This document shows, piece after piece, positions 7,476 through 16,318 of a stretch of DNA of 64,000 bases; position 1 is the stretch's first letter, and each line of letters starts with the position of its first letter. The notes under the pieces were generated by a model. That model made no database searches. It worked only from the letters and a program-made list of their open reading frames with translations, and had not been told where the DNA came from. The position numbers and the translations under genes are program-made. This stretch comes from Acidovorax sp. A1169 (GTDB lineage: Bacteria > Pseudomonadota > Gammaproteobacteria > Burkholderiales > Burkholderiaceae_C): contig NZ_JAUZDX010000010.1 in assembly GCF_030704685.1 (NCBI RefSeq), positions 154,670-218,669 of the forward strand. The letters run 5' to 3'.

Positions 7476-7619
7476 ATGGCCACCGACCCCAAAGACCACC
7501 CCCTGCACCAAGTGCCCGACAACCTGCCCCGGCCGCCGGGCGACCTGCCGCCCAGCACGGAGCAGCCAGCCCGCCCCAACGAGCCGTTGGACCCGAGCGC
7601 GCCAGACACTGCGCCTTGA
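7476..7619 (+). CDS. Short proline-rich disordered protein
   Basis: A 47-residue product with an AGGAG ribosome site seven bases before the ATG. About a quarter of residues are proline, with Asp, Glu and Thr, no hydrophobic core and no cysteine, so it is predicted disordered. Two similar small Pro-rich proteins occur later in the window on the other strand. Function unknown. Confidence 0.5.
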   Translation: MATDPKDHPLHQVPDNLPRPPGDLPPSTEQPARPNEPLDPSAPDTAP

Positions 7620-7759
7620 CTGGACGCTCGCGCCGCTATCATTGCATGGCTAGGCAGCGGCCCTGCCAGGCCTTCACGCACAGCCGATTTTTCGGTTTCA
7701 GCGGACTAGCGTATTTCCGAATCGATCTGCGTCGACCTCCACAGTCGTAGAGCAGGAAA

Positions 7760-7783
7760 GCCCCAATCAGTCTGGACTGGGGC
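7760..7783 (-). terminator. Weak hairpin terminator between convergent genes
   Basis: GCCCC/GGGGC arms enclose an inner AGTC/GACT pairing, with only a short T run on the minus side. It sits downstream of the SDR gene. Confidence 0.4.
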
Positions 7784-7822
7784 CCCTTTCGAAAGACTTG
7801 CTGGCCGACCAAGTCGACGGTT

Positions 7823-8605
7823 TTAAACAGTGGGAACCGTCCCGCCATCGATCACATGCTCTGAACCCGCCACCGATGCCGCGCGCGGCGACACAAGGAA
7901 GGTGATCAGGTCTGCGACCTCCTGCGGCCTTGCGGGCCGGCCGACGGGGATTCCGCCGAGCCAGTCCATCACCATCTTCTTGCCGCCCTCGTAGTCGGTG
8001 CCCGCCTGGGCTGCCATTCGCTCTGCGAACACCACCGAAGCCTCGGTCTCGATCCAGCCTGGCGAGACGCGCAGCACCCGAACTCCCTTGGGCGTGACCT
8101 CCTTCGACAAGGATTTGCTGTAGGTCGAAAGGGCCCCCTTCGCTGCGGCGTAGGCGGTGGTCGACTCCGGCAGCGGAAGCACGCGCTGGATCGAGGTCAC
8201 GTGCAGGATGACGCCTGCGCCCTGTGCCAACATGGCGGGCAGCAGTGCCCGGTCAAGACGAACCGCAGACATGAGGTTCAGGTTCAGCTCACTGAACCAC
8301 ATTGCGTCATCGAGGGCCGCAAAACCACCCGCTGGCGCGTTGGAGCCGCCGAGGGAATTGATCACGATGTCCACGCCGCCCCAGCGTTCGGTGACGGCGC
8401 GCGCAAGCTGTGCCACGCCTTCTGCGGTGGTCAGGTCGGTCTGGACATACGCCACACCCTCCAGCGGCTTGTCAGGCGCAGAGCGCGCAGTGGTCATCAC
8501 CTGCACGCCCGCATCCTGCAGGCTCTGGACGAGGGCCGCGCCCAAACCCTTGGTGCCGCCCGTTACCACGGCACGCTTGCCTTGAAGTTGGAGGTCGAAG
8601 CTCAT
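7823..8605 (-). CDS. Short-chain dehydrogenase/reductase
   Basis: A 260-residue classical SDR. The cofactor motif Thr-Gly-Gly-Thr-Lys-Gly-Leu-Gly is near residue 15, Asn-Ser-Leu-Gly-Gly stands in the NNAG position, and the active site is Ser in Val-Thr-Ser-Ile with Tyr-Ala-Ala-Ala-Lys. It would reduce or oxidise a small carbonyl/alcohol with NAD(P)(H) in the cytosol; substrate unknown. It overlaps the upstream SnoaL-like gene by ATGA and is divergent from a LysR gene that probably controls the pair. Confidence 0.88.
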   Translation of the reverse strand: MSFDLQLQGKRAVVTGGTKGLGAALVQSLQDAGVQVMTTARSAPDKPLEGVAYVQTDLTTAEGVAQLARAVTERWGGVDIVINSLGGSNAPAGGFAALDDAMWFSELNLNLMSAVRLDRALLPAMLAQGAGVILHVTSIQRVLPLPESTTAYAAAKGALSTYSKSLSKEVTPKGVRVLRVSPGWIETEASVVFAERMAAQAGTDYEGGKKMVMDWLGGIPVGRPARPQEVADLITFLVSPRAASVAGSEHVIDGGTVPTV

Positions 8606-8928
8606 GCCTTGATCTCCAGCGATGCGATCAGCCCGCGTTCAAGGCGAAAGCGGTACGACAGGTCGATAGGGCTGCCTGGAAAGTTGCCCGTCACCTTTGC
8701 CTGGACGACCTGACAACCGTCCTCACGCTCCAACGCGAACGGCACGGTTGTAGCGCTGTACTTGGCAGATGCCTCGGCCATAAAGGCCTTGATGGCATCG
8801 ACGCCCGTGTACGTGTGGCCCTCGTCCTTCATGACGGCTTGCGCAGTGAAGCAGCGCGCCAGGGCCTCGGGCTTGTGTTCGGCCGCAAAGTACGCGGCGA
8901 TGGGTTCGGGAAGGGTCAAGGCGTTCAT
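8602..8928 (-). CDS. SnoaL-like/NTF2-fold small protein
   Basis: A 108-residue protein with the cone-fold pattern: helix, [19 protein letters not shown], and C-terminal strands ending in Leu-Glu-Ile. NTF2-like proteins bind small molecules or act as isomerases or hydrolases. It is the first gene of a two-gene unit with the SDR (4-bp overlap), so the two probably act on the same compound or stress response. Confidence 0.8.
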   Translation of the reverse strand: MNALTLPEPIAAYFAAEHKPEALARCFTAQAVMKDEGHTYTGVDAIKAFMAEASAKYSATTVPFALEREDGCQVVQAKVTGNFPGSPIDLSYRFRLERGLIASLEIKA

Positions 8929-8982
8929 GTCGATGGCTCCATGGGGTTGATGAAGGCCTGAGGATGCGCGCCGGGGTCAATT

Positions 8983-8996
8983 TAGGGAATATCCTA
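8983..8996. promoter_or_regulatory. Inverted repeat in the divergent LysR intergenic region
   Basis: TAGG-GAATAT-CCTA forms a dyad between the SnoaL/SDR operon and the LysR gene, the usual place and T/A-flanked form of a LysR binding site. Confidence 0.45.
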
Positions 8997-9030
8997 GAAT
9001 CCGCATGGGCTGTGTAGAAAGGAATACATA

Positions 9031-9960
9031 ATGCGCGGGTTCGAATTCGCTGAGCTGAAAGCCTTCGCTGCCGTGGTCGAACGCAAGAGTTTTGCCCGGG
9101 CGGCGGAGCATCTGGGCCTGTCGCCTTCTGCGCTCAGCCAGACCATACGGCAGCTTGAAAGCCGGATTGGCACGCGCCTTCTCAATCGCACCACACGCAG
9201 CGTTGCGCCGTCGGCCAGTGGCGAGCAGCTCTATGGGCGCATCGCCCCGCTGTTTCGCGAAATGGATGCTGCAGTGGCCGAAGCCAGTGAAGCCGCAGGA
9301 CAGACCACGGGCACGCTGCGCATCAACACGCTGGGGATCGCAGCTAGAACCATCATTGCGCCCAGGCTGTCACGCTTTCATCAGGCGTACCCTGACGTAG
9401 TGCTCGACATCGTGGTCGACGACGCGCTGGCCGATATCGTCGTGGGCCGCTTCGACGCGGGCATCCGTGTGGGTGGGCGGGTTGAGAAGGACATGATTGC
9501 CGTGCGCCTCACACCCGACCTGGACATGGTTGCCGTGGCGTCCCCCGTCTACCTTGCGGCCCGGGGCACACCCAGAACACCCGCCGATCTGCACAGCCAC
9601 GCCTGCATCAACTGGCGGCTCCAGATGGACGGCAGGCACTACCACTGGGAGTTCGAGAAAAAGGGGCAACGGCTTGAAGTGGCGGTGGACGGCCCCGTCG
9701 TCACCAACCATGCCGACATTGGCGTTGCTGCTGCGCTCAATGGGCTCGGCATTGCCTACCACTTCGAGCGAGACGGCGTGGGTGAGCTCCTGGCCCAGGG
9801 CAGGTTGATCCAGGTGCTGGCGGACTGGTCGATCTCGCGCCCGGGGCTGTTCCTGTATTACCCGAACAGGCAACATCGACCAGCCCTTCTCAGTGCTTTC
9901 ATCGACTGCCTGCTGGACAAGGACCTGGAAGCGGCCCCGCGCAAGCCGCAGATCGCCTGA
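9031..9960 (+). CDS. LysR-family transcriptional regulator
   Basis: A 309-residue protein with an N-terminal winged HTH (about 1-62; Ser-Phe-Ala-Arg-Ala-Ala-Glu-His-Leu and Leu-Ser-Gln-Thr-Ile-Arg-Gln-Leu-Glu) and a periplasmic-binding-like effector domain (about 90-300). Length is typical. It is divergent from the SnoaL/SDR pair, across a candidate operator, and probably regulates them and itself. Confidence 0.92.
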   Translation: MRGFEFAELKAFAAVVERKSFARAAEHLGLSPSALSQTIRQLESRIGTRLLNRTTRSVAPSASGEQLYGRIAPLFREMDAAVAEASEAAGQTTGTLRINTLGIAARTIIAPRLSRFHQAYPDVVLDIVVDDALADIVVGRFDAGIRVGGRVEKDMIAVRLTPDLDMVAVASPVYLAARGTPRTPADLHSHACINWRLQMDGRHYHWEFEKKGQRLEVAVDGPVVTNHADIGVAAALNGLGIAYHFERDGVGELLAQGRLIQVLADWSISRPGLFLYYPNRQHRPALLSAFIDCLLDKDLEAAPRKPQIA

Positions 9961-10002
9961 AGAGGCTGTTGAGCTTTGCAAAAAAATCTGACCGGTGAGC
10001 GC

Positions 10003-10560
10003 TCACACGGGCAAGGTGTCCAGCATGCTGCGGTTGACCCGCAGGTGCTCCTCGATCTGGGTGATTCGGGCGTCAATGGCTGCCGTGGCTTCGCGGCCGT
10101 TGTCCACGGGCAGCCAGGCTCTTGTGTAGACCCAGATCGGAGCGGCAATCAAGGCAGCCAGCCAGGCGTATGCAAGGACGGTCCCCATGACTCCATCGAT
10201 GTCAGGGATGGTGAGCAGACCGAGAACGAAAACCACGCCGAAGGTGATCTGCGCGTAAGTGCGGCGGGCCCGCTTGGCGCTTTCCAGCTTCGCCTTGGCT
10301 GCCAGGAGGATGCCAGCCCTGACCAGCTCTGCCTCGGTGAGTTCCTTGGTCAGGCGCGGTATGGCCAGTTCTGCTGCGGTACGGGCCGTTGCGCGCTGCA
10401 CGGCCTTCAGGTCGGTCTCGGTTTTTGGTGCCGGGATGGCGACGCCAGAGCGCTCGATGATCTGCGCGGTCCCGCAGTAGTCGCACGTAAAGTACCCAAG
10501 ATCCCCCTCGATCTCGAGGGGGGCCGTACAGCTTGCGCAGGACAGTTTCAGCAAACGCAC
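10003..10560 (-). CDS. Zinc-ribbon membrane protein, unknown function
   Basis: A 185-residue protein with two Cys pairs near the start (Cys-Ala-Ser-Cys and Cys-Asp-Tyr-Cys, about residues 8-29) forming a zinc ribbon, a helical linker, then two adjacent membrane segments (about 105-148) and a helical tail. Ribbon-plus-membrane proteins of this kind occur widely in Proteobacteria without a clear function. It stands alone, convergent with the LysR gene. Confidence 0.72.
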   Translation of the reverse strand: MRLLKLSCASCTAPLEIEGDLGYFTCDYCGTAQIIERSGVAIPAPKTETDLKAVQRATARTAAELAIPRLTKELTEAELVRAGILLAAKAKLESAKRARRTYAQITFGVVFVLGLLTIPDIDGVMGTVLAYAWLAALIAAPIWVYTRAWLPVDNGREATAAIDARITQIEEHLRVNRSMLDTLPV

Positions 10561-10757
10561 GCAGGTCTCCTATTCTTCAGTCCGTCAGGGGCCCAATCCC
10601 ATGGCGGTGACTGAATGAATGTAATCGGACTTGGTGATCTTTGAGAGGTGGTCGCGTCACCCAAACCGGTGACCACGGTGCCCACCGGACCGCTCTGGAA
10701 CATCGATAAATAACAGCAAACGCACCTCCATCGCCACGGGGCTGGATATCCCGTGGT

Positions 10758-11957
10758 ATGCCCGCATCTACCGACTTCTGCGGCCCCGCCGCGCCACCCC
10801 TGCCCGCCATGCCGCTGCGCCCCCTGACCATCCTGACAACCCTTCTGCACCTGTACATCGGCCTGCGCCTGGTGGGGGCGCTTGCTGCGTGGACTGGTGC
10901 CGGGCCCGCACTCGCGATGGCGTTGCTGGTCTCGGCCATCGCATTGCCGATGCCCTTCCAGCACCGCTCCGGCCGCCGTGGCGCGGCCAGCCCCGCATGG
11001 ACCTGGCTGGGCCTGCTGGCCATGGGCTGGTTCTCATCGCTCTTCTTGCTCACGCTGCTGCGGGACCTGGTGCTGGCCGGTGCGTGGGCCGGCGGCTGGA
11101 TGCAGGAGGAAGGCGTTGCGGCACGGGCCGACAGTGCGGCAGCGGTGGTGGTGCTTGCCACGCTGGCATCCCTGCTCGGTTTCTGGAATGCGCGCCGCAC
11201 GGCTGGTGTGCGTCGCGTGGATGTGGCGTTGGCCGGGCTGCCTGCGGCGCTGCATGGCTTCACCATCGTGCAGCTCAGCGACCTGCATGTGGGGCCCACC
11301 ATCCGGCGCGGCTATATCGCGCGCATCGTGAGCCGCGTGAATGCGCTGAAGGCCGATGCCATTGCCATCACGGGCGACCTGGTGGACGGCAGTGTGGCGG
11401 AGCTGCGCGAGCACATTGCGCCGTTGGCCGACCTGCAGGCGCGCCACGGCAGCTTTGTGGTGACGGGCAACCACGAGTACTACGCTGGCGCGCTCCCGTG
11501 GATTGCAGAGCTGCGCAGGCTGGGGCTGCAGGTGCTGCTCAACGAGCATGCGGTGCTGCGGCCGGCTGCGGGGCAGGGCGATGGCGATGCGTTGGTGCTG
11601 GGCGGCGTGACCGACTTCACTGCCGGGCACTTCGATGCCAGCCACGCCAGCGATCCGCAGCGCGCACTGCTTGGCGCGCCACCCGAGGCCCTGACCCGCG
11701 TGCTGCTGGCGCACCAGCCGCGCAGTGCGCCGGCCGCTGCGCAAGCGGGGTTCTTGCTGCAGTTGTCGGGCCACACGCATGGCGGGCAGTTCTGGCCGTG
11801 GAACCTGTTCGTGCCGCTGCAGAACCCCTTCGTGGCAGGGCTGCACCGGCTGCAGACGATGTGGGTCTATGTGAGCCGAGGCACGGGCTACTGGGGGCCG
11901 CCGATGCGGCTGGGGGCGCCTTCGGAGATCACGCTGATCAGGTTGGTGCTGGCCTGA
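10758..11957 (+). CDS. Membrane-associated metallophosphoesterase (YkuE/YaeI-like)
   Basis: The longest frame gives 399 residues; Met at codon 18 (MPLRPLTILT) may be the true start because it opens directly onto the first membrane helix. Three or four N-terminal membrane segments precede a calcineurin-like domain from about residue 165. The metal-binding motifs are all there: Asp-Leu-His, Gly-Asp-Leu-Val-Asp, Gly-Asn-His-Glu, His-Gln and Gly-His-Thr-His-Gly-Gly. Relatives hydrolyse phosphate esters such as UDP-diacylglucosamine-type lipids or nucleotides; the substrate here is not evident. Convergent with the next gene, 15 bp apart. Confidence 0.88.
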   Translation: MPASTDFCGPAAPPLPAMPLRPLTILTTLLHLYIGLRLVGALAAWTGAGPALAMALLVSAIALPMPFQHRSGRRGAASPAWTWLGLLAMGWFSSLFLLTLLRDLVLAGAWAGGWMQEEGVAARADSAAAVVVLATLASLLGFWNARRTAGVRRVDVALAGLPAALHGFTIVQLSDLHVGPTIRRGYIARIVSRVNALKADAIAITGDLVDGSVAELREHIAPLADLQARHGSFVVTGNHEYYAGALPWIAELRRLGLQVLLNEHAVLRPAAGQGDGDALVLGGVTDFTAGHFDASHASDPQRALLGAPPEALTRVLLAHQPRSAPAAAQAGFLLQLSGHTHGGQFWPWNLFVPLQNPFVAGLHRLQTMWVYVSRGTGYWGPPMRLGAPSEITLIRLVLA

Positions 11958-11972
11958 GGGCAAGCGCCTGCT

Positions 11973-14372
11973 TCATCCGGCATGGCCCTCTGTGCGAACG
12001 GCTGCCGAGGCCACGCACTCAGGCGGCGGCTCCCACGCCCGCATCCACCCCATCAGATCCTGCAGCGGCATGGGCCTGGCAATGCCATAGCCCTGCAGGC
12101 CATCGCACCCCAGGTCGCGCAGCGCCTGGGCGTGCGCCAGGGTTTCCACGCCTTCGGCGATCACGCTCCGGTTGAAGGCGTGGGCCAGGCTGACGATGCC
12201 GCGCACCAGGGTGCGGTCGCGCTCGTTGTCCAGCATGTCCCGCACGAAGGACTGGTCGATCTTCACGGTGTGGGCGGGCAGGCGCTGCAGGTAGGTGAGC
12301 GAAGAGTAGCCCGTGCCGAAATCATCGATGGAGCACCGGATGCCCAGCTCGCTCAGGCCCTGCATGACATAGGCCACGGCAGACAGGTCGTTGAAGGTTT
12401 CGGTTTCCAGCAGTTCGACCTCCAGAAACTGCGGGGGCAGGGCGGGGTACTGTCTGAGCAGTTGGGCGGCTTGCAGCTGAAAGCGGCTGTCGATGAGGGT
12501 GGATACGGTGATGTTGATGCTCAGCGGCAGCGGGTTGCCCTGGGATGCCAGGGTGTGCCCGGCCTGGAAGGCGGCGTCCAGCACCCAGTAGTCCAGCTTG
12601 TTGGCCACCGGGGTGCCCACGATGTCTTCCAGAAACGCACCCGGCGCCAACAGCCCCCGTTCGGGGTGGCGCCACCGGATCAGGCACTCGGCACCGATGA
12701 CCTGGCCGTCGGAAATCCGCACCTTGGGCTGAAAGAACAGCTCCATCTCGCCTTGCAGCAATGCGTCTTCGACCAGCTTGGCGGTGTGCCTGCGCGCCTG
12801 CACCCGTTGGCCTTGCTGAACGTCGAACACCACGATGCGGTCTTTGCCCTGTTCCTTGGCGGCGTACAGGGCCAGGTCCGCGTGGCGCAGCAGGCCGTCG
12901 GCGTCGGCCAGGTCGTCGGGGAAGAAGGTGACCCCTGCGCTGCAGGTCAGGCGCAGGGCGATGCCATCGAGCGTTGCGGTCTGCGCAAGTGCCAGGCGCA
13001 AGCCTTCCAGCTGCTGCAGTGCGGCATCGGTGTGCGCGCAGTTCTTCAGCACGACGGCGAATTCATCGCCTCCAACGCGCCCGATGAGGCTCTCGGTACC
13101 CGCCTCTTTTCTGAGGCGCTGTGCAAAGACCCGAAGAAAGCGGTCCGCCATGGGCTGGCCCCATTGGTCGTTGAGGTCCTTGAACTGGTCGATGTCCAGC
13201 AGGCACATCGCCAGTAAGCTGTCGGTCTGCACGCCACTTTGCAAGAAGGCATTGAATTCTTTGGTGAACAGGCGCCGGCTTGAAAGGCCGGTCAGGGCGT
13301 CGTAGTTGCCAAACTGCTGTAGCACCTGCTCCAGATGCCGTTGCTCGGTCACGTCCTTGCCGACCGAGACCCACTTGCGCACCACGCCGTCGGGGTCCCG
13401 GATGCCTTCGATGGTGACTTCGGAGACGAAGTCTTCGCCGTTCTTGCGGCGCCGGATCAGCTCGCCGTGCCATCGACCCCCGCGCTCGATGGCGTGCGCC
13501 ACCCGGCGCAAAAATGCGGCCTGGCCGCCCTCGTCGATGCGCAGAACGGCCGATGATTTACCGATCAGCTCATCGCGCGAATAGCCCAGCACATGGACGT
13601 ACGCGGGGTTGACATCCAGCACCGTGCCGTCCGGCTGCACGATGGCGATGGTGTCCTTGCTGTTGACGAACACGCTGGCGGCCTGGCGCGCTTCGGCGAG
13701 CATGTTTTTCAAGGTCTCGGCCGTCTGTGCCAGGGCCTCTTCGCGCTGGTTCAGCTTCTGCGTGTTGTCCAGCAGAAAACCCAGCAGAACGGTGCCGATG
13801 GGGTAGACCACCAGCACAGCCAGCCAGGACCGTGCGGTGACCGCCCGTGCGATCTCTGGCGGCAAGGTCTGAATGGCCAGCATGCCGCCAGCAGCAAGGC
13901 TGAAGCCAAGCCCCACCAGCCAGAGTCCGTCGGACAGGGTACCAAGGCGGAGGGTAGAAAAGAATGGCCTGTAGCGCTGCCAGAGCCAGCCGATGGCGGT
14001 GGTCAGTGCGATGCCGACCATGGCGGGGCCGCTGCCGATACCGCCCAGGCTGAGCCGGTAGGTGCCCAATACAGCCGCGCACAGCAAGGCGCCCGGGGGC
14101 GACAGGTAGGCCCCGGCAAGACCGGTCATCACCAGCCGGGTGTCGACGATCACGCCCTCGGCCAGGCGCAGGGGCACCAGCATGGTCAGGATGCCGGTCA
14201 CGCCGAACATGAGCCCCGTGACCCAGGGCAGCCATCTGCGCCGCCTCGCCACGACGGCCGGGTCGGGGTGGCGCTGGCCGCTGATGACGATGCTGTACAG
14301 CGCCGCCAGAAACGACAGCAGCCCGGCATTGATTCCCATGTCCTGAATCAAAGACGTTGTGTCGATGTTCAT
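11973..14372 (-). CDS. Membrane PAS-GGDEF-EAL cyclic-di-GMP protein
   Basis: A 799-residue protein. Residues about 1-190 hold five to six membrane helices of the 5TMR-LYT sensor type, about 230-350 a PAS domain, about 360-520 a GGDEF domain and about 535-785 an EAL domain. GGDEF at 434-438 is intact, so cyclase activity is likely. The EAL signature reads Glu-Cys-Leu at 562-564, keeping the metal-binding Glu; Asp-Asp-Phe-Gly-Thr-Gly-Tyr-Ser-Ser and Lys-Ile-Asp-Gln-Ser-Phe-Val are intact, so phosphodiesterase activity remains possible. It would set c-di-GMP levels in response to a membrane or cytosolic signal. Confidence 0.92.
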   Translation of the reverse strand: MNIDTTSLIQDMGINAGLLSFLAALYSIVISGQRHPDPAVVARRRRWLPWVTGLMFGVTGILTMLVPLRLAEGVIVDTRLVMTGLAGAYLSPPGALLCAAVLGTYRLSLGGIGSGPAMVGIALTTAIGWLWQRYRPFFSTLRLGTLSDGLWLVGLGFSLAAGGMLAIQTLPPEIARAVTARSWLAVLVVYPIGTVLLGFLLDNTQKLNQREEALAQTAETLKNMLAEARQAASVFVNSKDTIAIVQPDGTVLDVNPAYVHVLGYSRDELIGKSSAVLRIDEGGQAAFLRRVAHAIERGGRWHGELIRRRKNGEDFVSEVTIEGIRDPDGVVRKWVSVGKDVTEQRHLEQVLQQFGNYDALTGLSSRRLFTKEFNAFLQSGVQTDSLLAMCLLDIDQFKDLNDQWGQPMADRFLRVFAQRLRKEAGTESLIGRVGGDEFAVVLKNCAHTDAALQQLEGLRLALAQTATLDGIALRLTCSAGVTFFPDDLADADGLLRHADLALYAAKEQGKDRIVVFDVQQGQRVQARRHTAKLVEDALLQGEMELFFQPKVRISDGQVIGAECLIRWRHPERGLLAPGAFLEDIVGTPVANKLDYWVLDAAFQAGHTLASQGNPLPLSINITVSTLIDSRFQLQAAQLLRQYPALPPQFLEVELLETETFNDLSAVAYVMQGLSELGIRCSIDDFGTGYSSLTYLQRLPAHTVKIDQSFVRDMLDNERDRTLVRGIVSLAHAFNRSVIAEGVETLAHAQALRDLGCDGLQGYGIARPMPLQDLMGWMRAWEPPPECVASAAVRTEGHAG

Positions 14373-14500
14373 GGCGCCTTCTGGAGCGATTGTCCAGACA
14401 TCATAGGCAAAGAAGGCTCGGATGGGGCGTTATCTCGCGGCCCCTCGCACCAAGGCGGAGGCCGAGGGGCAGTACCCGGTATGCGGGCTGGGGGGCAGGC

Positions 14501-14875
14501 TCAGGTGGCGGCCAGGAAGAAATCCATGGGAATCAGCTCGACGCCCCAGCCGCCCGCCTCACCCAGCGTAGCAGCCGGATGCATGGAGGCAAGTTGCACC
14601 GCCTCTTCACGGCTGTCCGCCTCGATGATGAACAGGCCGCCCACCATCTCCTTGGACTCGGTGAAAGGCCCGTCGCTGATCTGCGCCTTGCCAGCGCGTG
14701 GGCGCAGGCTGACCCAGTCCTTGGCGTCCCCGAGCGACGCGGACACCAGCACCTTGCCCGTGGCGCGCATCTTCTCGTCCAGGGCGGGGCACTGGCCCAC
14801 CAGGGCCTGCACATCGGCGGGCGCCATGCAGGCGAATTTTTCAGGGGCGAAGTAGGCGAGGCCGAGGTATTTCAT
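14501..14875 (-). CDS. YciI/DGPF-domain protein
   Basis: A 124-residue protein with the YCII fold. The hallmark Asp-Gly-Pro-Phe-Thr-Glu-Ser-Lys-Glu is visible near the middle, followed by Gly-Gly-Leu-Phe-Ile-Ile-Glu and an Ala-x-x-Leu-Ala helix. This subgroup often sits beside ECF sigma factors; none is here. Biochemical role unknown. It is divergent from the riboswitch-controlled operon. Confidence 0.85.
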   Translation of the reverse strand: MKYLGLAYFAPEKFACMAPADVQALVGQCPALDEKMRATGKVLVSASLGDAKDWVSLRPRAGKAQISDGPFTESKEMVGGLFIIEADSREEAVQLASMHPAATLGEAGGWGVELIPMDFFLAAT

Positions 14876-15055
14876 GGACCAATCCTTGGGTAGTGGTGGC
14901 GGATGCCTTCACGACGAAGCGGACCACCAGAAATCGACAGGGTGCGCAAAAAAGCATGCTGCGCTGCAAGAATACGCCGGTGCTGGGGCAGGGCGCATGG
15001 GGCTTGCCGGGCCGCATGGCCCGATTGGGCTGCAGCAGGTTAAAATCGCGCCATC

Positions 15056-15128
15056 GCTCCGGGGTGCACGCAAGTGCTGAGATCCACACCCGAGAACTTG
15101 AACCGGGTAATTCCGGCGGAAGAAGAGC
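15056..15128 (+). promoter_or_regulatory. TPP (THI-box) riboswitch
   Basis: The conserved TPP aptamer is clear: closing stem GCTC/GAGC at the ends, GGGGTGC, CTGAGA at 15077-15082, then ACCCG, the GAACTTGAACCGGGTAAT core and TTCCGGCG. Spacing and order match the THI-box consensus. It lies about 100 bp before the LuxE-like gene, on the same strand. High TPP should lower expression of the operon, by masking the ribosome site (AAGGA before the ATG) or by early termination; no strong T-run hairpin is seen, so translational control is likelier. Confidence 0.92.
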
Positions 15129-15229
15129 TTTCACCCCTCCCGATGCGGGCGCATTTTGCTGCGCTGTGCCGTCGATGTGCAGGGTGACCTCGGAGCATCC
15201 TGTCAAAGACAACACAAGGACGCTCGCTC

Positions 15230-16318
15230 ATGGACAAGGTCACTCCGCTGGTGGCAGACCTGCTCGAATTCATCGCGATGGATGGCTGCACGGACGAGCA
15301 GTTCGACCAGATGGCCCTGCGCCTGTTCGCGCACCAGTTCGCGGCCAACCAGCCGTTCCAGAGTTTTTGCCGGCTGCGCGGCGCTAACCTGCGCAGCGTG
15401 AAGTCGTGGGCGGACATTCCAGCCGTGCCCATCGACGCCTTCAAGGCCATGCCGCTGCGCTGCGAGCCGCCGGCCGCAGGCGACCGCATCTTCATGACCA
15501 GCGGCACCACGCGCGGCGGCAGCACGCGCGGGCAGCACTTTCACCCGCTGCTCGATGTGTACGACCTGTCGATGACCCGCAACTTCGCGCAGCGCTTCAT
15601 GCGCGGCGCGCAGCGCATGCCCATGGGCATCCTGTTCCCCGACGAGGTGGCGATGCCCAATTCCTCGCTGGCGCACTACCTGGATCTGGCCAAGTCGGCT
15701 TTCGGCAGCAGTGGCGCCAGCCAGACCTTCGTCACGCCGCAGGGCATGGACCTCGACGGGCTGTGGGCCGCGCTGGCCGCTGCCGAGCGCAGCGGCGAGC
15801 CCTATGCGCTGCTGGGCGCGAGTTTCAGCTTCGTGCATGTGATCGACGCCCTGCGCCAGCAGGGCAAGGCCTTTAAGCTGCCGCCGGGCAGCCGCATCCT
15901 GGACACCGGCGGCTACAAGGGGCAGTCGCGCGAGCTGCCGCTCGATGCCTTCTACAGCGAGCTGTCGCAGGCGCTCGGCGTGCCGCGCACGCACTGCATC
16001 AACATGTATGGCATGACGGAGCTGAGCACCCAGTTCTACGACGATGGCAATGCATCGGTGCCGTCGGTCAAGTCGGGGCCGCACTGGATCCGTTCGCGCC
16101 TGGTCGACCCGGTTACGGGGCGCACGGTGCCTGCGGGCGAGCGCGGCATTCTGGTGCACTGCGACTTGGCCAACTTCAATTCGGTCACCACCATCCTCAC
16201 GGAAGATGTGGGCCTGGAGGCCGAGGGCGGATTTCTGCTGCTGGGCCGGGCCGAGGGCGTTGAGGCCAAGGGTTGCTCGCTGGCGGTCGAGGAGTTTGTG
16301 CGGGCCACTGCGGCATGA
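15230..16318 (+). CDS. LuxE-like acyl-adenylating protein (acyl-protein synthetase family)
   Basis: A 362-residue protein of the LuxE branch of adenylate-forming enzymes. Thr-Ser-Gly-Thr-Thr-Arg-Gly at 90-96 is the ATP/AMP loop; Tyr-Gly-Met-Thr-Glu from 260 and Gly-Arg-Ala-Glu-Gly-Val-Glu-Ala-Lys-Gly-Cys-Ser-Leu near the C-terminus are the other family motifs. LuxE activates a carboxylate with ATP and passes the acyl group to LuxC for reduction. It is the first gene behind the TPP riboswitch and overlaps the LuxC-like gene by ATGA. The substrate is probably not a long-chain fatty acid for light production, since no luciferase gene is near; a carboxylated thiamin-related compound is inferred from regulation. 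Confidence 0.88.
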   Translation: MDKVTPLVADLLEFIAMDGCTDEQFDQMALRLFAHQFAANQPFQSFCRLRGANLRSVKSWADIPAVPIDAFKAMPLRCEPPAAGDRIFMTSGTTRGGSTRGQHFHPLLDVYDLSMTRNFAQRFMRGAQRMPMGILFPDEVAMPNSSLAHYLDLAKSAFGSSGASQTFVTPQGMDLDGLWAALAAAERSGEPYALLGASFSFVHVIDALRQQGKAFKLPPGSRILDTGGYKGQSRELPLDAFYSELSQALGVPRTHCINMYGMTELSTQFYDDGNASVPSVKSGPHWIRSRLVDPVTGRTVPAGERGILVHCDLANFNSVTTILTEDVGLEAEGGFLLLGRAEGVEAKGCSLAVEEFVRATAA

